NCBI GenBank assembly: GCA_903772945.1
Contig: CAICTM010000317.1
Span: 1 to 64,000 of the forward strand
Source of the DNA: Seminavis robusta
Lineage: Eukaryota > Bacillariophyta > Bacillariophyceae > Naviculales > Naviculaceae
DNA: 64,000 bases
Direction: 5' to 3'
Position 1 is the stretch's first letter, and each line of letters begins with the position of its first letter. The notes beneath the pieces are model-generated. The model saw only the letters and a list, made by a program, of their open reading frames with translations. It ran no database searches and was not told the origin of the DNA. Shown in pieces: positions 10,194 to 20,042 of the stretch. The position numbers and the translations under genes are program-made.

Positions 10194-13100
10194 TTAGAGT
10201 CGGACCCTGACCAAATAGACGCTGCCGACATCACTGTTTTCGACAGTTGACTCGCTGACAACCGGTCCTGTACTCTGGCTTGAGGTAACTTTGACAAGTG
10301 GCTTGAGGTTGCCACTGCCACTTCCGTGTCCGCGAGGAACATTGTTCTTGGCTGAACCACCCTTCATTAGAGGCGACATACTCTCGAGGTCGCTCAAAAT
10401 ATCGTCGACGCCAACGAAGGAGCTTTGGTCCAAATGGTGGTCGTCGAAGCTAGGCTTCTTGCCTTCACGGCAACAAGTCATCTTCATGACACGTCGGAGA
10501 CTACCTTTCTTCGTCCGCGCGATATCTTCGTTGGACCGACTGCGGGGTATAGTGTTGCGCTTATCTGAGTTTTCCACAGATCGGGTCACCGATCGGGTCA
10601 ATGAAAGATAATCTTCGTATTCAGATCGCCAATCTCCTTTTCGGGGAACGATGGCGTTGACAATCGACCCTTCGAGGGATTGGGAATCACGTGAACGCGA
10701 AGAGTTTCCCGAGGAGAGCGATCCTCGCATTTGATGACCTTGACGCACGGTAGGATCCGTGCCTTTCCGGGAGGTTGGAATCAGTATTGGTTGGGAGGCT
10801 GGAGGGTTCGTCTTTGCTTGCTTTTTCTGCTCTGCTTTCTTTGGAAGCTTCTTCTTCTTACTCGTTAACTGGTTCTTTGCAACGATGTCGTTGTCTTGTA
10901 TGGCTTTGACCAAGGCTGCTGCTTTCACGACATCCTTCTTCAGATTCCGTTCACTGGACTTTCTTCTCCTGAAAAGTCCAAACTTGCGTTTCTCACCATC
11001 AGATGTAAAAGAGTCGCTCTTTCGAAGTTTCTTTGAACATTTCATACTGTTTCGTTTGATGAGCTTGTTCGGCTTGTTTGGCTTGTTGGTTGCTTTATCC
11101 GGCTTTGTCGAAGATTCATCCTTTCGACCACCCGGCCAGCCAAATACGGACGTCTGAGGCTTTTGATTGGCATCAACGTTTTCCAAGGTGTCATCGCTTT
11201 GCTCGTGTGACCCAAAGGACTCCATCGTTGCGCCGGAAGTCTCGACGCTGTCGCTTTCAGTGTGGGTAGACATCTCATCACTTGGAGTTGTAGACTCGAC
11301 ACCATTTCCTTCTTCGTCATCGTCTGTAACGACATCGTCTTGTTTGGTCGTTCCTTCTGCATTCTTCCTCGTTCGGATAGAGACTCCACGTCCACTCTCC
11401 GATAACTTTTTGGAACCTTTTGCAGAGGTCGGACCAACCAAGAAAGAGTTCTCGAGGAACGAATTCTCTTTTCTCTTCAAAAACGAGCTGCTGAATGGCT
11501 TCTCTCCGCGGTTGGATGGCTTCAAAGTGACGCTATCATTTTGCGAATCCGTCTCGGATGTTTCTTCAGGTGATTTCTGTTCTCCATCCGTTGCGTCTGC
11601 ATTGGTCAACATGATACTAGACATGGCTTGGGCCAGACTCGCTTGGTCAATGTTCCAGGCAGCGAAGACTCCTTGATCCGACTCTGTTTCCGAGTCCTTT
11701 TCTTCGTCTACAATCACGGCCGTATGGGAAGAGCTTTCTTTTGTACGACGAGTGTTGGAAGTGTGGGAGGTACCAGTGTGCGAGTGTGATTGCGATTGCG
11801 ACGTATGAGAAATAGCTGAAACGTGGGACGTCTTCGACAGACTTTGTGTTAAGGGCGTTGGTTCTGGAGGATGAGTCTTGTCTTCCTCGTCATCAGTCGC
11901 CGGCTTGGCCAATGGTACTTCATTTGTGCTCTGGGGATCATCAGGGGCGGATTTCTTCCGTGCCAACCAGGAGCGCTGCTTGCGGAAGAGCCCTCGTTGA
12001 GAGGGAAGACTTCTTCCTCCTCCTGATATCGAGCTTTTGAATCTACCACTAAGAGCAGACTTGGCCGTCTGCGATGCATCGCTAGCTTCATGGGTCTTCC
12101 CGTCGCTGGAGTTCTGGTTGACTGCGCTCAACGAGAACCTCGAGACGGAAAGGTTGGCTTTGCTCGATCCTGACTGAACCGTGACGGTGTCCACCTGCAT
12201 TTGTTTTGGTGCTTCTGGGGCCGTCTTGCGTCTTCCTGACTTTCGAAATGGATTGGAGAACGGAAAGCGTTTCTTGGACTTTGAGGAATGTGTAGTGGCT
12301 ACTGATCGAGAAGTAAGATTGACTTCGAAGGTTTCATCGTCGTCAGTGCTCTTGCTCTTGGAAGCAATCCGATGCATCCACCGTCCAGGAACCGGCTTTG
12401 GGGGCTTGGACGCATCTGCGGCCTTCTTTTTGGCGACGGACGCATCAATTCCGGAATCCTCAGAGTCTGATTCATCAATGACTGGCAATTGATCGTCCTC
12501 CTCCCGGATGCTGCTGGTTAATGCGTTTTCAAGAAAGGTTCCTTGAAAGGTGTTGCGCATCCAGTTGTCAACCAACGTGACGTCGTTCCCTCTTGTCAAG
12601 TCGCCCTTGCTGTTACCGCTGTTGGCTCGTCGCAATTCATCCAACTCCTTTTGTATGCTCATGAGGTCTTCCTCTTGTTTGCCATCCACGACATAGCTTG
12701 ACTTTTCGATGGTTTCGAGGTTGCCTCCGGACGCTTCCACAAACTCGTTTTTGACGTTTTCGTAGCTAAGTAACCTGGCCTTGTCCTGACATAGTTGAAT
12801 CATAGCTGCTTTCTTGATTCTATGTCCGCATTCCATGGGCAGCAAGCCCTTGCAGCCTTTGCCTCTCTTTGAGTTATTCTTGACGAGCACCGCCTCGGGA
12901 TACCCTTTGAGTAGGAAGAGAATAACATCATCGTCGGCATCGTACCCAAAAGCCAAGTGTAAGGGAAGATTGCCTTGGGAATCGGCGCAACTAACGCCTT
13001 TCGGATAGAGCTCAACGAGCTTCAAGACCACCTCTAGTGGAGCCTGGTTCATGGTAGCTGCGTGTAGGGGGAGGCGTCGAGTAGTGACCTTGCCACTTTT

Positions 13101-13616
13101 GTCCAAGGTAACAGACCACTGACGGGCTTCTTCCAGGAGCGGAACACTGGGTAGGCGGGAGCCACTACGGAAAGACCCCCACTGGCTGGTGGTCAGGAAC
13201 GTGCAAACACTTTTCCACTGCCGTTGATCGATAGCATCAAAGAGCGGTGTTGTCTTTTGCAGCGTTGGCTGCAGCGAACCGACCAGCGGGCCAGATTGTG
13301 ACGCCGCCATGGCACTGGTTACGAACAAAGACGTAGCAGTCGAAGACCCGTCGTGTGTATAGTATGTGAAGCTCTCGGTACCAGTTCCAGTTCCGCTTCC
13401 AGTGCCCGTGCCAGTGCCATCATCTCCAGAGAAGAGACTGCCATTCTCTTCCTCAAAGTCTATTTCTTCGTCGCCGCCTGTTGTCGAGGTACCGAATCCT
13501 AGGAGTTCCGTCGCTCGGTTGCCGTCACAACCAATGTAGCTCAGCCGTTTGCCGTCACAAAAGTAGTCTATAAACTCCATTCTACTGCATTGTAGCAATT
13601 CCTGCGAAGAGGACAT
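10194..13616 (-). CDS. Ankyrin-repeat protein with long disordered Ser/Lys-rich tail
   Basis: Intronless frame of 1140 residues. Ankyrin-type helices lie near residues 127-245: TPLFDAIDQRQWKSVCTFL, then RRLPLHAATMNQAPLEVVL, then GNLPLHLAFGYDADDDVIL. The LPLHxA signature appears twice, the usual diatom form of the repeat. Residues 68-81 are a Gly-Thr repeat (GTGTGTGSGTGTGT). From about 270 onward the chain is Ser, Lys, Asp and Thr rich with many basic clusters (KKRFPFSNPFRKSGRRK, KFGLFRRRKSSERN) and no clear domain. A cytosolic or nuclear scaffold is plausible but unproven. The first ATG of the frame is used. Coding is supported by the very long open frame. Confidence 0.85.
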   Translation of the reverse strand: MSSSQELLQCSRMEFIDYFCDGKRLSYIGCDGNRATELLGFGTSTTGGDEEIDFEEENGSLFSGDDGTGTGTGSGTGTGTESFTYYTHDGSSTATSLFVTSAMAASQSGPLVGSLQPTLQKTTPLFDAIDQRQWKSVCTFLTTSQWGSFRSGSRLPSVPLLEEARQWSVTLDKSGKVTTRRLPLHAATMNQAPLEVVLKLVELYPKGVSCADSQGNLPLHLAFGYDADDDVILFLLKGYPEAVLVKNNSKRGKGCKGLLPMECGHRIKKAAMIQLCQDKARLLSYENVKNEFVEASGGNLETIEKSSYVVDGKQEEDLMSIQKELDELRRANSGNSKGDLTRGNDVTLVDNWMRNTFQGTFLENALTSSIREEDDQLPVIDESDSEDSGIDASVAKKKAADASKPPKPVPGRWMHRIASKSKSTDDDETFEVNLTSRSVATTHSSKSKKRFPFSNPFRKSGRRKTAPEAPKQMQVDTVTVQSGSSKANLSVSRFSLSAVNQNSSDGKTHEASDASQTAKSALSGRFKSSISGGGRSLPSQRGLFRKQRSWLARKKSAPDDPQSTNEVPLAKPATDDEEDKTHPPEPTPLTQSLSKTSHVSAISHTSQSQSHSHTGTSHTSNTRRTKESSSHTAVIVDEEKDSETESDQGVFAAWNIDQASLAQAMSSIMLTNADATDGEQKSPEETSETDSQNDSVTLKPSNRGEKPFSSSFLKRKENSFLENSFLVGPTSAKGSKKLSESGRGVSIRTRKNAEGTTKQDDVVTDDDEEGNGVESTTPSDEMSTHTESDSVETSGATMESFGSHEQSDDTLENVDANQKPQTSVFGWPGGRKDESSTKPDKATNKPNKPNKLIKRNSMKCSKKLRKSDSFTSDGEKRKFGLFRRRKSSERNLKKDVVKAAALVKAIQDNDIVAKNQLTSKKKKLPKKAEQKKQAKTNPPASQPILIPTSRKGTDPTVRQGHQMRGSLSSGNSSRSRDSQSLEGSIVNAIVPRKGDWRSEYEDYLSLTRSVTRSVENSDKRNTIPRSRSNEDIARTKKGSLRRVMKMTCCREGKKPSFDDHHLDQSSFVGVDDILSDLESMSPLMKGGSAKNNVPRGHGSGSGNLKPLVKVTSSQSTGPVVSESTVENSDVGSVYLVRVRL

Positions 13617-15095
13617 GACTGGCTTGTTGACTGACTACTCCGACCTTCTTAGCCGACGAAAGATGGATGGAAGCATCAGACTAAGGATGATGTTCGTGTC
13701 GTGAAGTGTACGTTGCCGCGAAGGTGTATTCAGATTTTGCCTCGAACCGACCAAAAAAGAGCTTCTCACTCGTTGGAGAGCCCAACACGTCCCTTTCATC
13801 GGCTCCTGAAATCTGGAGAATGTTCCTCTGCGCTGGGCATCATCATTAGCGGCCTAAGTAGCCCTAACTTGGACTGTACCTAGCGACAAAGAGGTGAAGA
13901 ACATGCCTGTTTAAACCATCGAGATTTAGGCGATATCTATATGTTATCTTCATGATGAAGACAGGGTGAATGAACCAGGCATGACTCAAGGTATCTGTTA
14001 ACCTCCAACGTCTGCAATTCATCTAGGTATTCGTAATGTTAACCGTCCTCGCTTTTAACTTCAGACGCCACATGTGGTCGCATTGCACATGAATGTTGGC
14101 GCACCTCGACCGGTACCAGGGAGTACTTGGGATTTTCTTGCAATCCTAATCCCACTCCGCATCCGCACTGAAGCTGGCTACAGTACTTCAAAAGTCTCTA
14201 TTTGGTGTTGTGTCCACTCGCTAACCCGCTGGCTGACGACAGGGGCAATCGTAAGAAGGATAACAATAAGGCGAAAGAGTTCGCAGTTTGACTGGAGGCA
14301 GGCCTTGGACACGCCGCCGCTTGGATGCAAGTGCGCATTGGTACTAAACCTCCTGCCTAACTGCACCAACATATCACGACGTGAATCGAATCTATCAACT
14401 CATTGAATGATACCTGCGTCTCGCTACCGGTGAGAGTGACGCGTTGGCCGAAACTGCTCCCAAGCCTGCTTCCCGCTGTTGCTAGAGCCGTTATTAGCAC
14501 CATCCCACAACAGGGAGCAACCGCATTGGTCTTTTGAAATACCGGGACAATTGAATCGAGTCGAGTCGAGTCGGCTACTCGAGTAGCTAGCTATCAGCTA
14601 CAATATCCTAAGCCACAGTTGGTCCGTTTTCTCGCTAAAACGAACCCAAAAGCGCCGTCTCTCCCACGAGTCTGTCAGTCAAGGAAGGGAGCCAGCGGTA
14701 CTTGCGTGAAATGTCGCGAGTTAAGTAACAGCCCAATCCACAGCTTACTTGAGTCGAGTCAAGTCGAGTCCATACTCCAATAGTAGAAACCGAAACACCA
14801 ATCCCCTGCTAAATTGTCTAACGTAATGGTGAAGCCATTTCCAACAGCAACCCTCGAAAGATTCAAGGCTAGTTCTAGATGTCGTGATAGCTAGTTCTAG
14901 CACAGCTAACTTTACGATGTTTCCTGATTGTAGCCTCCATTTTCGCTCTGATTGTTGGGATGCTGGTCAGACACTCAGATGGTACACCATCGTCAATAGT
15001 GCTGTCCTTTCTGCTTGCGTGCGCAAGACACAAGAAACAGATTATTCTTGACGGTACAACCATGCATACGATAGAACTCAAGAACTACTGATTTA
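13617..15095. other. Intergenic, no supported gene
   Basis: Contains (GAGTC)n runs near 14557-14572 and 14751-14770 next to CTCGAGTAGCTAGCTA. No credible frame. The first few hundred bases should carry the ankyrin gene promoter. Confidence 0.5.
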
Positions 15096-16614
15096 TTAGA
15101 TTAGTCTCCCTTTGTCCTCTTCCCATAGTTGTTCAAGGAGACCAACGAATCGACCCACATCTTCTTCCATTGGGTTGTGCGCCAGTCCTTCCATTTCGAC
15201 AATTCGGATGTCATCACCATGAGGTGCAAAAAACTTGCGCACGAAAGGGCCTGACACGAGCTTATCATGTGGACCACACACAACAGTAACGACAGTGTTG
15301 CTTAGAGAGACTACTTGTTCCACCAATTCCTGGTCTGTAGGGGTTGTTGGCAATGTTGTCATGGCTAGAGCGTACTTCACCAATCCATCCTCCCAACCCA
15401 GACCAATGGCGGGCCACTGGACTCGCAAGACATCTGCATCGAGAACAAGCTTGGGATCTGCCCACATCACAACCTCTACAGCCAACCTCCAAAAGTTTTT
15501 CGCCCTTCAAGAAGAGAAGCCCAGTTAGTTCGTGATGAGAGAATGCCACCATGGATTCGTAACGGGATCTAATTTGTACTTACCCCACAAGCCTCTTGAG
15601 AGCATACTTCCAAACCACGCTTAACCCACTCAGCAAGCCTTTGATCAACCATTGCAAAAGATGGTTCTGTCTCCCGATATAAGGTCTCATCCCCACAGCA
15701 GGTGCCACCAGGACAACCCACTTTGGCGTCTCCAGCGGCAGCGACAGCGCCATTTGTAACGTGGCTAAGGTTCCTAATGAATGTCCCATGAGCAAAACAG
15801 GCTTGTCATTGGTCACAACTGGAGCTTTTGACTGCAAGAGAGCCGTTCCAATGGCAGCAGATCCGGTGGGCGTGTAGGCTTCCAAACAGTCAGAGCTTGC
15901 GCGATCCGTAAAGCCAAACCCCACGGCATCGTGTCCCAATCCAATTTGTGTCCTCAATCGTTCCACCAAGATTGGGAGGACTGGCACCCATGTCAAGGAG
16001 GAAACACCAAATCCGTGGTTCACGTAAAGGGACTGGAATTGCGACGGCTGATCCCGCTGCTTCTGTTGATGATACTCCTGGTAATGTACTCCCAAGACCG
16101 CAGATTTGTGGGCCTTACGATCTGCTGCGGGGAGTTTGAATTTTACAGACTCAAACTTGGAGAACTTGGATGGCAGCACATATTCTCGGATCAAGTCTCT
16201 GGTGGATATTCGGATGGGTGGCACAAGGATCTCTTCAAGAACCGACTTTAGCAGTACACCAATGGCAACTGCTTCGACTAGAGCAATCATCATCACGAAC
16301 ATGCTCCATTCACCGTTGGTTGTCTGGTTGAATGTGCGGAAACTCCAAATGACGGACGCCGCCAATGACGCGACCAACCAGGTGGGCAACGGTTGGTAGA
16401 CTGGTGGCAGATCTGGGGGTATCTGGTATAGATTTGGCTCATCGGCACACACAGGGAATGACTTGTTGTCATCGTTCGTTGCATCATGGTCTGTTGCCGT
16501 AGAGTTACTGCAGCTGCTCAAGCTGCTGCTACTCATGCGACGGCTCAAGAATGGTTTCTCAACGGAGCTCGTCTTGGCTGACGACGGCTCTTGCTTCATC
16601 TTTCTATTGTGCAA
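15096..16614 (-). CDS. Membrane-anchored alpha/beta-hydrolase, two exons
   Basis: Exon 1 is 16614-15584 and exon 2 is 15504-15096. The 79-bp intron (GTAAGT..AAG) restores the frame as LKRLVG|AKNFWRLAVE, giving 479 residues. The nucleophile elbow is LLMGHSLGTLATL, with Ser279 as the predicted nucleophile. The oxyanion region is NHGFGVSSLTW. The acid is likely in CGPHDKLVSG and the histidine in EGLAHNPMEED, so the triad looks complete. Two hydrophobic segments near residues 77-96 (LPTWLVASLAASVIW) and 103-122 (WSMFVMMIALVEAVAIGVLL) suggest an N-terminal membrane anchor. The Ser-rich first 50 residues could be a targeting leader. Substrate is unknown; lipid or ester hydrolysis is only the family default. 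Confidence 0.82.
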
Positions 16615-17536
16615 CTTGGTGCCTCAAGTCAGGATGATAAAAACTTTAGAGTGCTTCGTTGTTGTGGTTTATGAGGGAAAGCGTTGATTGGCACATCACT
16701 GCCCGCCCATCGTCATCAATCGATGTGATAGCCACACTTCGTCGTCGAGTATGCATAAAAACGATTTTGTCAAAACGATATTTCGTGGTTCCGGCACGCG
16801 ACGAAAAGCTGCTCCAGGACCTATAAGTTCGCACAGCTGTCGCACACACAGTTACTTGATCATGGGATGTGACCAACCTCATCTTCTTGGAACGTTGGGG
16901 TCGAAGCGACCGCAACGCCGGTTGATGGCTGAAGATGCCAAAAGTTAAAAAATGGCAAAGTGATTGTTGACCGAGAGACCGAGAGGAGTAGCGGTTTGCC
17001 ATTTGCCAGGCAACCTACATGTACGAAGCTGGTTGCTGTACATGTAGAGCGGAATTGCATGCGGTTTCTGCAAAAGGAATGCTCATGCACGAGCTGAAAA
17101 AACTCAATCGGCCGAAAATATGCAATGAACAATTATTTCTTTGAGTTTTTAAAAATAAAATCAGTTGGGAACGCCTATGCCACGCTGTACCGGTAGTGGC
17201 TCTAAACTGTTCCATGGAGTTCGTCAATTGCAACTTTCCGCATTTTTGCCCTGCGAACCTCCAATAATCTGTAGCAAAAGTGAGAATGTCAGCTGCAGGC
17301 TGCAGGTGTACTGGTACGGAGAACAAGTATGCATAGTGCTCAGTACAATTGTACCAGTTTGCACGCACGTACAATTACCGTACCAATGACCCAGATTATG
17401 ACTCTGTTTGCCATCAGGAATCAGGATATCAGGATCAGGACAGTCATCCATCGTACTGCTTCAGTCATTTGCTTCATTTTTTTCTCATTCTGTGCATCAA
17501 AATACTAGTAGCAGCGCGAGAGAAAAGAAAGAGACC
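16615..17536. other. Divergent intergenic region
   Basis: Lies between the hydrolase start (minus) and the secreted-protein start (plus). It holds TACATGTA palindromes (17018-17045) and GTACCAG-type motifs near 17308-17357. No gene seen. Confidence 0.5.
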
Positions 17537-19423
17537 ATGAAGATCACTGCTGCCGTTGTTGTTGCTACCAGCACCTTGATGCTGAAGCCATTGGCCGTGT
17601 ATGGCGATGACTGTGAGGATGGATGCTTGTATGCCCGCCCAACTTGCGTGGAAGCCTATGATGTGATTGTGCCGGAGGGTAATATGGGTGATCGCAGTAT
17701 GTTTGGCGCCTCGGAAGAGATTTTCTTACCGCTCCAGGCTGAAGACTGGGCAAACGTGCCTCCTTCCTGTCTTCCTCCTGATGCAGCACCTGCCTATGGT
17801 GCTTGGTACGGCCTCTTCATTGAAGGGGATCCAGGAGTCAACCTCGACGTTGTGGCCACTGGGCTTATCTATGGCGGCGATCCTTCTCTCTTGGAGACAT
17901 TGGAATGGACGGTGTCTGTCATGGAAGTTCCCAATACAGTCATAGATCAAGAAGAGACTTGCGCCGCTCTTACTTGTTTGGCATACAATACAAGCTTTGC
18001 TGATGTATATTCTGACTCGGTGACATTGGTCAATTTCAACATCAGCCAAGAAAGTCTCTATTACATTTTTGTTTCCTCTGCCGTGAATGTCACTGAAGTC
18101 CTTGGTGAAACGCTGGAGTTGGATATTAGCCCGAGCACGCAAATTTCGGAATGTGAATACATTCGAACGTCAGAAATGAACGGGGAGACTCAAGCTACTT
18201 GCACGCCTTGCGAAACGTCAGTTATCGAAGGGCCCGCCGAGACGACCGAGGTCATCAACATGACCTGCTCTGACACTTGCGAGATTTGCTACAATACCAG
18301 CATCACAGATCCATTCTGTTACAAAGAATCCAGGTCCTACTCGTATTCTGCCAGTGATTCCGGAGACACAAGCCGGGACACTGAAACCTGCCGCACTTTC
18401 CCCGACGGCAATACCGTGTGTGATGCGCGCGACTGTCCTGTTTCCATCAACGGAATGGCATGCGGCTCCTGTGAAAATGACTACGATAAAAACTGCTCCA
18501 GGACCCATAATATTGATAACATTGTGGCGTCATGTCCCGACGTTGACCCTGGTTTGGCGGTCATCGACTTTTGCCAAGGCATTGGCTTTGACGAGGGAGG
18601 TGTCCTTGGTGGCTACTACACGTACCTAGATGCTCTCAAGAATCAGTGGACTGAAGGCGGTCCTGGTCTACCTGTCGTCGGTCAGTGCTCTGCAGGAGCT
18701 GCTGCAGGAGCCGCTGGAGATCTGCCAATCTTGCAGCCTGAGGTTCCGGCAATCTTTGACCTTGGTGCTCTCGAAGAAGTCAAGTTTTTATTGAACGCTT
18801 CAGAAGCACCGAGTATGGTGCAATGTGCCATGTCAGCGGACACCACAGAGGACGTTGACCTTTATGTCAGTGTCACGGATGAAAGTGGGGTCGACGGTTA
18901 TACGTGTTACTCAACGCTAGGCCAATCGGAAGAGTTTTGCCAAATCAATATCCCTACTGCAGGTGCGACTGTGCAAGTTGACGTGATAAGCCTAAGCTCT
19001 GCCAATGTCACCGAGCTTGCCGTTAGTTGTCAGCTTGCGGCGGTAACAAACATCTACACAGAGGTGCCTCCCTTTGCGGCGTCCTTTTCTTTGGAAAATG
19101 GCTACGTGAATTGGTACGTCGTTGACGTGGACAGCGTTAGCGAAGGTGGTCTGAAATGCACCCTTTCTGGGGATGGTACTTTGGGAGGAGACGGCGACCT
19201 GCGCATCCAAAACGCTATTCTCGGTCAGCAACTCTGTGTTAGTGTTGGAGATGACAGTGCTGAAGAATGCACTGTCCCCATCACCGCCGACACGTCCGAA
19301 CTCTGGGTCGCCGTGAACTCCAGGAACTTGGGCTCCGCTGTCGAGATGCTCACGCTTGACTGTGAATTGGTGGAGAGTGTCGAAGAGGCTGTGAGTCGTA
19401 CCAAGGATGGGCTCTTCGATTGA
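17537..19423 (+). CDS. Secreted Cys-rich protein with PPC-like domains
   Basis: The start chosen is the ATG in GAGACCATGAAG, because it opens on a signal peptide (MKITAAVVVATSTLMLKPLA) cut near VYG|DD. That gives 628 residues; the open frame itself begins 43 codons earlier without signal features. The chain is acidic with many cysteines, e.g. CSDTCEICYNTS and CPVSINGMACGSC. Two C-terminal beta-rich units (about 440-530 and 540-620) contain VDLYVSV and DGDLRIQ with strand patterns like bacterial pre-peptidase C-terminal domains. Several N-x-S/T sites fit secretion. I recognise no catalytic motif. Extracellular matrix or frustule-associated roles are possible but unsupported. Confidence 0.75.
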   Translation: MKITAAVVVATSTLMLKPLAVYGDDCEDGCLYARPTCVEAYDVIVPEGNMGDRSMFGASEEIFLPLQAEDWANVPPSCLPPDAAPAYGAWYGLFIEGDPGVNLDVVATGLIYGGDPSLLETLEWTVSVMEVPNTVIDQEETCAALTCLAYNTSFADVYSDSVTLVNFNISQESLYYIFVSSAVNVTEVLGETLELDISPSTQISECEYIRTSEMNGETQATCTPCETSVIEGPAETTEVINMTCSDTCEICYNTSITDPFCYKESRSYSYSASDSGDTSRDTETCRTFPDGNTVCDARDCPVSINGMACGSCENDYDKNCSRTHNIDNIVASCPDVDPGLAVIDFCQGIGFDEGGVLGGYYTYLDALKNQWTEGGPGLPVVGQCSAGAAAGAAGDLPILQPEVPAIFDLGALEEVKFLLNASEAPSMVQCAMSADTTEDVDLYVSVTDESGVDGYTCYSTLGQSEEFCQINIPTAGATVQVDVISLSSANVTELAVSCQLAAVTNIYTEVPPFAASFSLENGYVNWYVVDVDSVSEGGLKCTLSGDGTLGGDGDLRIQNAILGQQLCVSVGDDSAEECTVPITADTSELWVAVNSRNLGSAVEMLTLDCELVESVEEAVSRTKDGLFD

Positions 19424-20042
19424 ACGATTCGCCTTAGTAGGTCATTCCGAATTTCTGTTTTGCATCTCACTAGCTAGAGCCAATCAAAGCTTGTTGGCCT
19501 TCAAGGGGTGCTCGCTCGAACCTTTTTTGACCACATGTTTGCATCTTCTATAGTCAGGATAAGTACCGGGGGATTAAGGACTTCTAGTAGCTACAAAACT
19601 AGTACATCGTACCTGATATCTCTGTTTGCGTTTTTAGGTTTCTGCAGCATCCGCCGGTGAAGGGCGACCAATATACTGTATCAATAAGTATTCTTACGTT
19701 GTGTCTACAATGAACTCAAAACCGATTGGAGGACGGATTACAGCAACAAACGGAAAACGATTGCGAAAGCGACCCTCAAGGTCTTGGTCGACAACACGCA
19801 CTCGCCAAAGGAAAAGATGCCAAACAAGAACAAATCATTGCCATTCTCCATGATCCACGGTTGGTTGTTTCTGGAGATCAAATCCATATCAGCTTTATCA
19901 GATGAGCCGCTGAACTCTTCTGGATAAAGGGTGGACCTTCACCCCGGTCAAAGGCTAATGCAGTGCTTGCTGCGCTTTTGTTGCAGCCTGCGCTTTTCTT
20001 TGAGCAATTAAACTATGTGCTAGATGAACGTATGCTTTCTAA
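19424..20042. other. Intergenic between two converging genes
   Basis: No coding frame with support; one short CTAGCTAG motif near 19471 and a CTAGTAGCTAC motif near 19583. Confidence 0.5.
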
